Shown here one piece after another: positions 45,233 through 56,566 of a stretch of 64,000 nucleotides of DNA (the stretch's first letter is position 1; each line of letters starts with the position of its first letter). The translations under genes and the position numbers were made by a program. Below the pieces are notes generated by a model. That model did not search any database. It saw only the letters and a program-made list of their open reading frames with translations, and had not been told where the DNA came from. Source of the DNA: Schistocerca nitens (lineage: Eukaryota; Arthropoda; Insecta; Orthoptera; Acrididae); contig NC_064616.1 of the NCBI RefSeq assembly GCF_023898315.1, positions 541,561,602-541,625,601 of the forward strand. The letters run 5' to 3'.

Positions 45233-46667
45233 CAGGGGTTGGACAAAAAGTTGGAAACACCGCGAGAAAAGCATGCTTGAACACACAAACTGGATATAGA
45301 TAATCCTTCCGGTCACGCTCATGTATTTTGCGACGAACGCCTTATGTGCAACGTCCTCAACACGTTGCAAGTGTCATTCGTAGTCAGAAACACTTTTTCT
45401 GCATGACTGTGAGTGCATTATATGTGTGTTAAGCGAATCCGAACGTGAGAAAATTGTTGCAGCCCGTATAGTGAGTGCGTCCGTGAACAAATGGTTCAAA
45501 TGGCTCTGAGCACTATGGGACTTAACATCTATGGTCATCAGTCCCCTAGAACTTAGAACTACTTAAACCTAACTAACCTAAGGACAGCACACAACACCCA
45601 GCCATCACGAGGCAGAGAAAATCCCTGACCCCGCCGGGAATCGAACCCGGGAACCCGGGCGTGGGAAGCGAGAACGCTACCGCACGACCACGAGATGCAT
45701 GCGTCCGTGAACAAGGGAGCCGAGGTGTTGGATTTTTCAAGAAACATCATATCGAAATTTATATCACATAAAGGGAAGGCTTAAAAACATCATCCGTTGA
45801 GTGACAACTCGGAATAAAATGTATATTGAGTCTACGGTAACTCAAAAGGATTGTGACGAAAAGTAGGAGAACGACAACTGCAAAAGTCACTGCAGAACTG
45901 AGTGTTTCGCTCGCGAACCTGTCAGCACCACAACAAAAGTATGGTAGCTCCTTAAGAAGGGATTTACAGGGAGCGCTGGAATTCCAAGACCACTCATCAG
46001 TATCAAATGCCCGTTACAAGAAGACGTGGTGCCGAATCCATATAATCCGGACTATGGGGCAATGAAAGAGAGTCATTTCATCGAGTGAGTCTTGTTTCAC
46101 ACTGTTTCCAACTTCTGGCCGAGTTTATACCCCAAGAGTGAAACATTGGGCTGCGGTGATGATTTAGCCAGCCATATCGTGGTACTCCACGAGTCCCATT
46201 CTTGCTCTGCAAGGTCGCGTTACTGACAAGCATTGTGTGACCATTTTGGCTCATAAGGTATATGTCATGGAGTAATGTTTGCTCGCCGAAGGTGGTGCTG
46301 TGTTCCAAGAAGACAGGAGTCCTGTTCACACTGCTTGCATTAGCCAGTCCCGGCTTCAAGTGTACGAAGATGATGGGTCGCATCACCCCTGGCCACCACG
46401 GTCACCAGATCTCAATATTATTTAGCCTTTGTGGTCTCTTTTAGAGGAAGGGTGAGTGATCGCTATCCACCTCCATCGTCACTACCTAAACTAGTTATTA
46501 TTTTGCTGGAATAATGGTATAAAATTCCCTTGACTATTATACAGCACCAGTATTCATTTATTTTGAGATGGAAGGAAACTGTTTTGAAAGCCAGTGGGAT
46601 TCCTAAAATGTATTAGGCATGCTAATCGTCTTTCATTTTTGTGTTTCATTTGTTTGTCCAACTGCTG
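45233..46667 (+). mobile_element. Tc1-like transposon, full length, decayed, split by a SINE
   Basis: Bounded by TA (45231-45232 and 46668-46669), with ends CAGGGGTTGGACAAAAAG and the inverse of TTTGTTTGTCCAACTGCTG. The transposase frame starts near ESEREKIVAARIVSASVN (45430-45480), is cut by the SINE at 45491, and resumes at KGAEVLDFSRN. The catalytic region (46300-46440) reads QEDRSPVHTACISQSRLQVY and PWPPRSPDLNII, then a TAG stop exactly where the catalytic Glu should be, followed by PLWSLLEE. Several other stops. Dead. Confidence 0.87.
45491..45699 (-). mobile_element. SINE with tRNA-Gly-like head, full length
   Basis: Minus-strand copy with a perfect 14-bp duplication GCGTCCGTGAACAA at 45477-45490 and 45701-45714. 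Body and tail match the other SINEs, but the head does not. On its own strand it reads GTCGTGCGGTAGCG, CTCGCTTCCCACG (a CCC anticodon arm as in tRNA-Gly) and GGTTCGATTCC, ending GGCGGGGTCA. Confidence 0.95.
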
Positions 46668-46669
46668 TA

Positions 46670-48255
46670 TGTTGTTATTATGCGTCTTTTAATTTTGTAC
46701 ATGTTTTGTAGCCATTAACCGACTTTGCACTCACAGTATGTAGTACATGATACACAGGAACTGCTAGCACGACATTAGATATTTACCTGCTCCTTCCTCG
46801 TATAGTGGTAGCTTCAGTACAGTCAGCATCGCCACATCACCCACACTTCATGCCAGCCAGACCATTCACTACGAAAGAAACAAAACGACCATAAGACAAC
46901 TGACTAAACCTCAGTCACGTCCGTCATAAGTCAGGCTGTATGAACTCCCTGTCGGCATACCAGACTCAAACGATAAAGATATTATCTGTAGAGCAAAATG
47001 CACTCATAACCACGATGCATAGAACAAAACCAGAAGTTACAGAACATTATTGTTGAGGCACAGAATAGTAAGGTATAGGAAGCTAGAAATTTCAGTTAAA
47101 AGTTGTTAACACTGCCATGCAAAATCAAGTCATGCCAGAGCCAGAGGCGAAGCAGGAAGCGACCCGATATATTGGAAATGGTCAGGCCCTAGCTGCATGA
47201 CAACATCGTCAGCCTAGTGACAATATTCATCCAACAGAAATACCACTACGACAGGAAACCAAATTAAGCGAGACAAGATTGTTCGTTAGCTCATAAGAAA
47301 TGTACAGGAAACTCTCTTACTCAACTGCTCTTACAGAGTAACTGACACAGCAGTTAATAGCCTGTTAAGAGAATGTAACAGAAGGAGGACAGATGGAGTC
47401 GTTACAAACTGTGCATTGCATCACAGACTCAAGATACTTCCCTTTAAATACTCCAGAGATCCTGCTCTCGACATAAGGCTATTATTGGGCTCGGTGGTAT
47501 TCACAGTAATCGCAGTCGATTCCGTGACTGCGGTACTGGAGGGAACCTATGTCCTAAATGACCCAGAACAGTCTATGAACTAGCTGAAGATGTACTCGAG
47601 ATGATGGTCTTCGTCTGATGAACTTTTTGCTGCTCGGCACCTATCATCTCCTGATGGAGATGCTAGCTGTCTTCCGACAACACCATACCTCACAGTACCG
47701 CCAGCATTGAGCTTCAAACCAGAAGCCAGCTCACAGGGCCTCTTGGAGTGTATGTTCCTATTCAACATCTAGGCGCCTCAAGGTGCTGAAACCAAGCACG
47801 ACAGTAAGGAGGAGATCAACCGACCACACGACTACTGACACCAGGTACAAAGTTGGTGGTCCATCAATGTTCATTGTAGAATTCGGAGGAGGGCCGAAGG
47901 CGGTCCAACAGGCTGTATGATAGCACTTCATACTTGGGAAAGGCCGCCAATGTGGCCAGCAACGCGTGAGGCGCTGAGGTCGCTAACACATCGTCTTGGC
48001 ATGCATGTGCTGAGCTGACTCGACAGAGGTCAGCTAGAATATAACATGCATTTGAATTAAGCATCAGCTGAAGCGTGTGCCAAACAAAGACGACTTGTAA
48101 ACATTGTGAATAAATGAGTGATCTCTAATTCATTTACATCCTACTTTTAAAAAACACTAAAACATAGAATATTTGTCATTTAGACAGTTACAAATATATC
48201 GTAGCTAATAATAAGGAATATATAGAACTAAAAACTCACTACTTTGTGCGGACGC

Positions 48256-48310
<55 letters not shown>

Positions 48311-49003
48311 CGTGCGTGCGTGTAACATTGTAGTTCTTCAGACCCACTGATTTTCCTTGCAGCTAACATATGTTAGTGAATAAACTTTGGGGTTGGGAAC
48401 AGGTTGGGTTCGGACCCAAGTTCGCCAGCTCTCCACCTGCTGGGAACCTCCTGGCTTTTGCGAAGATGAAGAAAGCTCTATGGAACTCCGTGGCTAAGTT
48501 TGATTTCATGCGTATTTACTTAACGAACACATTTGTAATGCAGCAACTACGCTCTGTTCTTCTTTTTACTTGTGTTAAAAGATGCAAGTAATTATTTGGT
48601 AATAATAATAATAACTTACAGACTTCACCAAGATTCACAGAGAAGAATTTCACGCCACCCATATGGTGACATAAATAAACAATTTGTACACCATTCAACA
48701 TAAGACGGAGCAATTGAAATGACACTAGGCAGGAGGACGCTTAGATGTTACATATAGAAGGTGGTTGGTTTCCGAGAGCTGGTAGTAGCGATAGCAACGC
48801 CGCCGAAAGTAATATGGGTCAGGAATTTGCGCCGGAAAACATCTCGATGTTTCTAGAACAAAATTTGCATAGATAGAACTTTCTGTCAGGTTAAAAGCAC
48901 TGAAAATGCCTATGTCAGAGAGAAATCCCCGTTCTGGTCAGCGATGCAATTGATGGAGATATCGTAAAAAAGATAGGAATCATAGGAGTTCTTAACGCTT
49001 AAG
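46670..49003. other. no gene seen apart from a microsatellite
   Basis: No conserved domain found. 47500-48130 has LTR-like features (moderate GC, an AATAAA at 48111-48116), but I found no partner copy or target duplication. A (TG)n array lies at 48257-48322 and a short AATAAT run at 48600-48612. Confidence 0.35.
48257..48322 (+). repeat. (TG)n microsatellite with TGCG tail
   Basis: Pure TG dinucleotides 48257-48306 followed by TATGCG and GTGC variants to 48322. Confidence 0.97.
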
Positions 49004-49196
49004 TTTAAAAATACCTCTAAGCACTATGGGACTTAACATCTGAGGTCATCAGTCCCCTAGACTTAGAACTACTTAAACCTAACTAACCTAAGGGCATCAC
49101 ACACATCCATGCCCGAGGCAGGATTCGAACCTGCGACCATAGCGGCCGCGCGGTTACGGACTGAAGCGCCTAGAACCGCTCCGCCACAGCGGCAGG
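49004..49196 (-). mobile_element. SINE (Leu/Ser-like tRNA head)
   Basis: Minus-strand copy; tail shortened to ACCTCTAAGCACTATGGG. An imperfect duplication (TTAACGCTTAAG / CTAAGCATAAG) flanks it. The B box is intact. Confidence 0.9.
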
Positions 49197-49207
49197 CCTA
49201 AGCATAA

Positions 49208-50125
49208 GAACTATTTACTTTAACAGTAACCTAAACAAGGTAATAGAACACAGTACCATAAGAGCAAGATTCCTCTGTTACAGCTCGTATCTTTCACACA
49301 TCAGGAAACTCGAGTAAATGTGTCTCACGAGCATAGAAGCACGTGTTCAGTGGAGGGGTTGCCAGGTAAGGAGTTGGTCGCTAGTGGGTTACCTTATATG
49401 CACCACAAAAATGTTCATTTCAGAATTAAAGCAGTACTTTCGGACTATCAACGCTTTTCGAACACTGCTCCGAGTGTCTGAAACAGCATAACGTTAGGAC
49501 AGGCTTCTCCGGAATTATTAAATTCCAGTGTTACGTACGAGTAGGAAGTGACTTTGAGTGTGTGTGTAACTGTCATTTGCTATCAGGATGATCTTTGGGA
49601 TGACGGTAGGAGTGTATTCTCGAGCCATGATACATTCTCCACATGATAGCTAAGTGATTTCGGCACATGGAACTGCACTCGAGAGAATTTGTGACGTATG
49701 TTTTAGTCTTAATTGTGCAGATAGCCGACTGGTCTCTTGTTTGAAGTGATGAATATTGATCAGTTGTTTAGTATATTTTGCAATTATTGTGGAAAGACCG
49801 ACTGCAAGTCTAATTGCATATTGTTTTTCCTTGTTATATTATTGTAAATCCCAAAGTGCATGAAGTAAACTTCTGGTGTTCTAACAATGGTTAACGTGAG
49901 CCAAGTTTCCGTTCGTTGTGAGTACTCGATTCGGAATAAGAGTTATATTTAACATGATTTACGAAAACTTCATTGAAGGCACGTAAGGGAAGACGTTTGC
50001 CTGATACCGTTGTCTTTCATGTTCTCTCACGTTAAGCAAATACAACTTTAATTATCAATCCCTTCGTAGTGTAAACTGCTGATTAATCGAAACAATGTGC
50101 CTCTCAATTATATTTAACGGTCCAT
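49208..50125. other. no gene seen
   Basis: No recognised domain or repeat. Confidence 0.4.
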
Positions 50126-50134
50126 TTCAGTTCT

Positions 50135-50337
50135 TAAAAATGGTTCTAATGGCTCTGAGCACTATGGGACTCAACTGATGAGGTTATTAGTTCCCTAGAA
50201 CTTAGAACTAGTTAAACCTAACTAACCTAAGGACATCACAATCATCCATGCCCGAGGCATGATTCGAACCTGCGACCGTAGCGGTCTTGCGGTTCCAGAC
50301 TGCAGCGCCTTTAACCGCACGGCCACTTCGGCCGGCC
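50135..50337 (-). mobile_element. SINE (Leu/Ser-like tRNA head), full length
   Basis: Minus-strand copy with the 9-bp duplication TTCAGTTCT at 50126-50134 and 50338-50346. Confidence 0.95.
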
Positions 50338-50764
50338 TTCAGTTCTGAGCTATTTATTTGTGGCTAACAAATCCTACTTCCCAGACCACCTCAATTTTTT
50401 ATGATAATCCTTCAATGCTTAACAGTTTGTGCCTACAACAGAGGAAAATGAGGGCTATTCTTGTATGTCAGTTCGACGAGACGGTAAAATATCTGGGTTT
50501 TTGGCACTCGCGGCATCTCACAGAACTGAGATGTCCGTTGGCATGCTGACTACGTTGGTTAATGAGTAGTGTGGCACCTATGCACTCAAGTAACTGGCCA
50601 CTGACATTCGACCAGTTTAATTCCGATAAATTTACTTTTAGATTTTATTGATGTAATAGCATTACAGTTATTCAGGTGGGATTAATTACTCCGTTTTCCA
50701 ATTCATCGCATTGCCTGCTGAGCTCCCCGTTACCTTATGATATCTCTGTCTCGGCAAGTTATTT

Positions 50765-51595
50765 ACACAGTAGGTGAGGTTCTTCACAGGTACACAGGCC
50801 GGTTTCAGCGTCCTGACGACATGATATTTCGAAGGTCGAGCTGGCCGCTATCTTCAGGTGGAGTTGCAGGTGCACGTCACGCCAGAAATGAGTTTACATC
50901 AGTTACAGCGTCTTCTTTATACCCCGAGAACAGGCCGCCGCGCGTGCTCAAGAAGCGAAAGGACTGTCCTCTGCGAAGCGAAGAATCGCAGCGCTGACAG
51001 CGGTACAAACTAACAAAAGGGATGAATCGAAAATAAAACTGCAGCCGGTCGGAGTCCAGTCCTTTTTTATTTTATGTTTGACAAAATAGGATTCCTCATC
51101 TTGCCTTTAAAGGGAAGCCTTTATGTCGGTTAATAATGTCATTGGATGACCGTATTTCTATCGATTCCTTAAGTATAAACCCTAGTAACGAGAAGCCAGA
51201 GCCATAATTTATGTATCTCTAATGTCATATAATGTCCCTCATTGAGACAATGTTCAGCGATGACAAATTTTTCAGGCTGGAACAAAAGGTTGTGACGCTG
51301 ATGTTCCACACATCTGTCATGAACCGTACAATTGCCTGTCCAATGTATGCCTTACTGCGATGACAGCTAATTTCACGTACTCCAGACTTCCTCAATTCCA
51401 GATTATCTTTAACAGATCCAAGAAGGCCTCTAGCTTTGGCCAAAGGCAAAGAGACACTTTTAATATAATATTTTCTGAGGACTTGCGAAACTTTAGAACG
51501 AATACTCCCCGAAAAGAGTTAGACAGCAATTGATTTACAAGTGTCCACTGTTCATTCTCACCGTGGTACAAACTTAAATACACCAACAATTTGAT
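50765..51595 (-). pseudogene. Penelope-like element, 3' part with GIY-YIG domain, copy 1
   Basis: On the minus strand, the RT C-terminal part reads KVSQVLRKYYIKSVSLPLAK, then LLGSVKDNLELRKSGV. A GIY-YIG nuclease-like core follows (GVREISCHRSKAYIGQ), then in other frames AEHCLNEGHYM and a C-terminal INRHKGFP-like end. RT followed by a C-terminal GIY-YIG nuclease is the signature of Penelope-like retroelements. Stops and frameshifts abound. 3' UTR-like sequence (ADSSLLLVC... in one frame) continues to about 50765 and is shared with copy 2. Confidence 0.78.
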
Positions 51596-51649
51596 GAACA
51601 GGATATCTGTTACGCCTGGAAACTACTTTAAGCTTCTAATAATTTGACA

Positions 51650-52370
51650 CAGGATCTTCTGGTTGTCCACTTTGTCGAAAATTCAAAGATTCCTAGAAAA
51701 GTGTCCTTTTGCCTTTCGTCAAAACAAGTCCCCTTCTTGGATCTGTTAAAGATGATTTGGGATTGAGGAAGCGTGGAGTATATAAAATTTATCGTCATTG
51801 CGCAAACGCTTATACTTTGCAGACTTTTCGTAGAGTTTATGACTGATGTATGGAACATAAACGTCACATACGTCAGCCTGAAATATCTGCCGTCGATGAA
51901 CATTGTCTTAATGAAGGACATAATATGTCATTTAAAGAGGTGCAAAATATTGCTCCTGCTTCCAGTTAATGGGATTATGTAATTAAGGAATTCATCAAAA
52001 TACAATTATCAGATGACGTTATTAATAGAGATGAAGGTTTTCCTTCAAGCAAGATGTGGGGTGGCATTTTATCATATATAAAACTACATCAGTATGGTTT
52101 TGGACCGGCTGCATCTTAATTTGCGATTCATCGCTATTGTTAGTTTCTACCGCATGCGGCGCTGCACTTCTTAGCTTCGCAGAGGGCAGCCCTTTCGCCT
52201 TTCGCCCAAGCACAGCGGCCTGTTCCGAGGGTGTAAAGAAGCCGCATTATCTCATGTCACCTCAGTTCTGGCGCTATTGTGCACCTGTAATTTCACCAGT
52301 TGCACCGTCGAAATATCGTGTAATCACGACTATGAAATCCGATTGCATTCCCAGTGAATAGAATCAACAT
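51650..52370 (+). pseudogene. Penelope-like element, 3' part with GIY-YIG domain, copy 2
   Basis: Plus-strand counterpart of 50765-51480 in divergent orientation. Starts within the linker (DDLGLRKRGVYKIYRHCANA), continues with MEHKRHIRQPEISAVDEHCL, then NEGHNMSFKEVQNIAPASS and VINRDEGFPSSKMW at about 52010-52060. The 3' part (CDSSLLLVSTACGAALLSFA) matches copy 1. The catalytic Tyr-Ile-Gly (YIG) of the second motif is degraded (YTLQ). Dead. Confidence 0.78.
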
Positions 52371-52689
52371 TTATTACGCCGGAAAAATATTTTTAATCAC
52401 ATGCTTACACATTAGTTGTGCACATATATTCTTCTAGCGCAAACGTTGTTGAAGTGTGGAATGTCACTGAACAAAGAGCTTAGGAGATAAGCCTTTCTTT
52501 ATTACAACTTTTTCTAAAGAAGGTATTAATTTTTTACTTAGTGTTGTAACCCAATTTCTGCTGTTGAAACAGGTATAGTATATACAGTCTGCGATGTTTT
52601 GTGCATAAATGAATGATTCTTCAGCGGATGGTCAACAAGGAAAGGGTTCAGATTACAAAACTATGTGATGCCTTTAAACGTATCATTTC
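52371..52689. other. no gene seen
   Basis: AT-rich spacer between the Penelope-like fragment and the LTR retrotransposon. Confidence 0.4.
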
Positions 52690-53184
52690 GCTGAATCACT
52701 GATAGTTCAGTTGGAAATTTATCGTGACAAGTAAACGAATTGTGTTCCGGCGTATCGACAAACGTTGGCACAAAGATGAAGAACACAAGAGCAGAGAAGA
52801 CCGTGAGACGGCGTCAGCCAATAGCCCGCTGATTAGGACCACACCACGACAGGAGCGGCGTCTACAAGAAGAGAATATAAGCGCCGCTCGTGCCAGCGTC
52901 GGCCGCACAGTACTAGACCGGCACTAGGAGAGCACTACGACAGCAGTTATTAGTGATCCATATCAATTGCTTGTATGGACCTTGTATATAGACGAAGACA
53001 CGGACAGTTTGCCTGTCGCCCATCGCTGCGACACATTCTTGTAATTCAATGTTAGCTATTGTCTATCTTCTTTATTGTAATGAAAACTGTTTATGTGATT
53101 TTCTTGAATTGTATAGAATTACTTGAACGCAGCATCCTTTAGGCACCCTATACGGGACGAGTAGGCAGGACACCATATTAGCGA
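52690..53184 (+). mobile_element. probable 5' LTR and primer-binding site of element A
   Basis: The stretch ends GGACGAGTAGGCAGGACA, then AGCGACGAGGG at about 53180-53190, which resembles a TGGCGACGAGG tRNA primer-binding site with the first bases changed. The upstream 480 bases have the CTTGTATATAGACGAAGAC and ACTTGAACGC features I associate with locust Gypsy LTRs. The left boundary is a guess. Confidence 0.5.
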
Positions 53185-53196
53185 CGAGGGCTTACA

Positions 53197-53355
53197 TCAG
53201 TCTGGAACCGCTACGTTCGCAGGTTAGAATCCTGCCTCGGGCATGGATGTGTGTGATGTCCTGAGATTAGTTAGGTTTACGTAGTACTAAGTTATAGAGG
53301 ACTGATGACTTCGAATGTTAAGTCCCATAGTGCTCAGAGCCATTTCAACCATTTT
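53197..53355 (+). mobile_element. SINE, 5' truncated
   Basis: Begins mid-head (CAGTCTGGAACCG), with a 12-bp duplication CGAGGGCTTACA / CGAAGGCTTACA at 53185-53196 and 53356-53367. The first ~40 bases of the head are missing. It inserted at the edge of the primer-binding-like site of element A. Confidence 0.92.
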
Positions 53356-53597
53356 CGAAGGCTTACAAACAAACCACGCTCCTGACGACTGCGGAATATC
53401 TTGTGTTTTTTCCTGGCTCCTTAATCTTCTCCTGTCTTTACTTTGCAGAGGAGTTTCTTTGCTTTGACAGCTTCTTGTCACTTTTGCTAGCTCATGTTTT
53501 CAGGTGGGCGTTGTAGAAAATTTCTTTGCTTTTGTACTTATTGTGGTTGTTTGCCATGCCTGTTTATTTCATTTGTCTCTTCCAACGTGCTCACCCA

Positions 53598-53793
53598 GCC
53601 GGCCGGAGTGGCCGCGTGGTTCTAGGCGCTTCAGTCTGGAACCACGTGACCGCTATGGTCCCAGATTCGAATCCTGCCTCGGGCATGGATGTGTGTGACG
53701 TTCTTAGGTTAGTTAGGTTTAAGTAGTTCTAAGTTCTAGGGGACTGATGACCTCAGATGTTAAGTCCCATAGTGCTCAGAGCCGTTTTGAACC
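53598..53793 (+). mobile_element. SINE (Leu/Ser-like tRNA head), full length
   Basis: Complete plus-strand copy between leader and gag of element A. B box reads GATTCGAATCC. I could not see a target duplication, which is unusual among the copies here. Confidence 0.9.
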
Positions 53794-54511
53794 TGAGGGA
53801 ACAGGCACCACCTATAGCAACGCACACTTTTATACCACCTTTTCGACAGTTTAGTGAGCAAGACGAAGAAATGCTCGAATGGTTGTCCCAGTTTGCAGCA
53901 CACATCGCGGTTCACAATGTACCAGGTACTGCGGGACTTCCATATCTGTTACCCACGTTAGGAGTGCAGTCTTCAGCCTCATTCAAAAACTCTTTCCAAA
54001 CGTCACTCCGAGTGAACTTGCGTATGACAACGTTATCGAGTCACTAACTAACTATTATGACCAACAAGTGAATGTGGTAGCAGCTAGGTATCAATTTTTT
54101 AACTGTAAAAAACGGTCAGAACAAACTTATCGGGAGTGGGTTATAGATTTGCAGGGTATGCCAAGGAAATGCAAATTAAAATGTGCTCGTGGTGCTTTAT
54201 ATTCAGATGTTACGTTGCGTGATGCGATCGTGTACAGTGTACCTCATGTCAAACTCAGAGAACAGATTTTGAAGCAGTCTGATCCATCATTTCAGCAGGT
54301 AGTGCAAATACTAGATCAGTACAATACCGTTGCTTTGCAGTCTTATACATTTGAGCAGCCTATTTGTGAATTTCAGTCCCTCGTTTCAGATCGGTCCATT
54401 CGGCGGCGGCAAGGGCTCGCCACTCTGAGGAAACAACCTTCCACGCCGCGTAAGCAGTTGACTAGACAGGCGGCTACATACGCGAGCTGTGACAGTACTA
54501 CAATCACGTGA
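53794..54511 (+). pseudogene. Gypsy A gag
   Basis: Capsid-type Gag, which would assemble the retrotransposon particle. It begins in one frame (EQDEEMLEWLSQFAAHIAV, near 53860) and shifts near 53930. The open part 53879-54511 then has the capsid C-terminal landmarks LFPNVTPSELAYDNVIES, ARYQFFNCKKRSEQTYREW and KLREQILKQSDPSFQQV. No CCHC knuckle follows: a junction near 54470 goes straight to pol, so the nucleocapsid and protease are missing. Confidence 0.82.
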
Positions 54512-55373
54512 TTGTGACAACATATTTGGTCTTGATTCAACTGATTTGTTTGCCTTTAGCTTTGAGGATAATGTGTTGTCAGTGTCTGCCATCGATGCAA
54601 AAGACGGTGTAGCAAGTTTGCTAAAAGAATTCCCAGAACTCTTATCTGAAGGTTTAGACAAAGTTAACAGTTTTGTTCCACATATTACGCTAAAAGACAA
54701 TGCTCAGCGGGAATTTTGCCGGGCAAGAACTGCCCCAATGCATTACGGGACAAAGTCGTTGCTGAAATTAACGAATTGCAAGATAACGGAGTTATTGCGC
54801 CAGTATCGCTTAGTCAGTCGGCACGTTCACTGGTTTTTCTCCCCATACTTTCTGGTCGCATTCGCCTGTGTTGACTTGAAGTCTGTAGTCAACCCACAAA
54901 CTGTAATTGATACCTGTCCATTGCCACGCCGAGAGGACCTTTTGGAGAAATTAGGCGGTGGACGCTACTTTTCAAAAACTGATTTGCTCGACGCGTATCT
55001 TCAAATACCACTTAATGAAGAATCTCAAAAAGTGTGTGTAGTTAATACTCATTTGGGCTTGTTTAAATATTTGCGGTTGCTTTTGGGCATTGATTCTGCA
55101 GCCGCCGTTCTCCAACGGTATTTGGAACAGCTGACTGCACAAGTGCTAAACTGTTCAAACTATTTGGACGATACTGTCGTAACAGGTCGTACACCTGAAG
55201 AACATGTTCCAAATTTGCGTACTTTGTTTCGTGTGTTATCTGAGGCTCAGCATGGTAATGCGGACGCGCTGTCACGTCTTCCGAGTGGCCCTAATACATA
55301 CTTTGACGCTTCTACTGCATCTTGTTGTCACATCGATGCCCGTGATTTTGAATTGCTTCAATCTTTTTGCTGA
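54489..55373 (+). pseudogene. Gypsy A reverse transcriptase fused to RNase H end by deletion
   Basis: Open for 294 codons. After a short part that normally lies between protease and RT come PLPRREDLLEKLGGGRYFSK, TDLLDAYLQIPL (first catalytic Asp) and NYLDDTVVTG (catalytic YxDD kept). Shortly after TLFRVLSE the frame reads AQHGNADALSRLPSGP, a motif found at the C-terminal end of RNase H in this group. The RT thumb and most of RNase H are therefore deleted, in frame. The product could not be a working polymerase. Confidence 0.85.
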
Positions 55374-56560
55374 TCTACAAGAAACTTGCCCATGCCACGG
55401 AAGCTGAACTAGATTTGAACGTTTGGCTATCATACATTCGCACATCTTGGTCTTGTTCCTTGCGTAGCATAAAGAACTCAGTAGCGTGCCGATACTTTGC
55501 ACGACGATATAGCTATGCTGGACAGGAAGGTGTGATACTTGTTCAAACTGCAGCGCGGCCGGCTCAGGGTATGGACACCCAAGTAGAACAAATGACGTGA
55601 CAGTCTCACGCATGTGAGGAAAATCCGTCCGCTCCATCGCAGAAATTCTTTGCTTGGCCTAAGTCATAATCACCATGGCAACGTGTGCACATAGACTTCG
55701 CGGGACCTTTTTGGATCACCCGTCTGTTGGTTGTGATTGACTCGTATAGTTAGTTTCCTTTTGCGATAACAATGAACTCGACAAAGTCCCTTAGGACAAT
55801 TTAGGTGTTGTCATCGATTTTTTGCCTCGAAGTTCTACCTGAAGTAATAGTGTCAGAGCCGCGTTGTGTTGCCGCGCGGTTTTAGGCGCTATGTCACGGA
55901 CTGCGCCGCTGTCCCGCCGGAGGTTGGAGTCCTCCCTCGGGAATGGGTGTGTATGTGCTGTCCTTGGCATAAATTAGTTTCAGTAGTGTGTAAGCATAGG
56001 GACCGATGACCTCAGCTGTTTGGTCCCTTAGGAATTTACACACACACAATAGTGTCAGATAATTGACCACAGTTCACGTCCGATGAATTTGCAACATGCT
56101 GTGAACGCAATGTCATACACCATCTAACCAGTGCACCGTTCCATCCACAGTCAAACGGCAAAGCGCAACTTCATTCTGTCATCGTTCAATGTGTTGATGC
56201 AGCATGCTTTAAATTTAAAGGAACTTATATCTAACATAAATTATGAATTGCGCCATATTAATTAAATGCCAAATAAAACCGTACATTTATCAAAATCGAC
56301 TGTCTACTGAAATGCCACATAGATATCAGCGCCACTGCGCTCTCTTTCTCAGAACCTTTCCGTCACAACTAAGTCTAAAGCGGCGTTCCACACATTCGGA
56401 GTCGAGTACCCCACCGAAATTCTGTAGGGCTGTGCATTTCATCGCCAACCTTTTTTCGGGAACAAATCTGTTGAAGTGCGAATCGGGTGTAGATTCCAGA
56501 TAACAAACGCATTCCAAAACCACTCAGGAACTACACTGAACTCTTCCTCCAGTAGAATCG
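55374..56560 (+). pseudogene. Gypsy A integrase, decayed
   Basis: Linker NSVACRYFARRYSYAGQEGVIL lies at 55470-55540. The zinc-binding part is shortened. The core has VHIDFAGPFW (first catalytic Asp, 55690) and, after the SINE at 55858-56047, SDN with a stop followed by PQFTSDEF (second Asp, about 56065). It ends HPQSNGKAQ at about 56145-56170, where the catalytic Glu is Lys. Later sequence is only vaguely C-terminal. Stops and frameshifts are frequent. Confidence 0.78.
55858..56047 (+). mobile_element. second SINE family (different body, CA tail)
   Basis: Flanked by the 12-bp duplication AATAGTGTCAGA at 55846-55857 and 56048-56059. Head: GTTGCCGCGCGGTTTTAGGC, then GGTTGGAGTCCTCCCTCGGGAA. The body differs from the main family but shares a GACCGATGACCTCAG core with it (GACTGATGACCTCAG there). 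Ends in CACACACA. It sits in the integrase of element A. Confidence 0.92.
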
Positions 56561-56566
56561 ATACAT

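Larger units (their letters stand above)
52690..56560 (+). mobile_element. Gypsy-type LTR retrotransposon A, defective
   Basis: Order on the plus strand: LTR-like region and primer-binding-like site (52690-53190), leader, gag (53794-54511), RT joined to the RNase H end (54489-55373) and integrase (55374-56560). No CCHC zinc knuckle, no protease DTG motif and no 3' LTR were found. Three SINEs lie inside it (53197, 53598, 55858) and one at its right end (56567). Confidence 0.8.
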
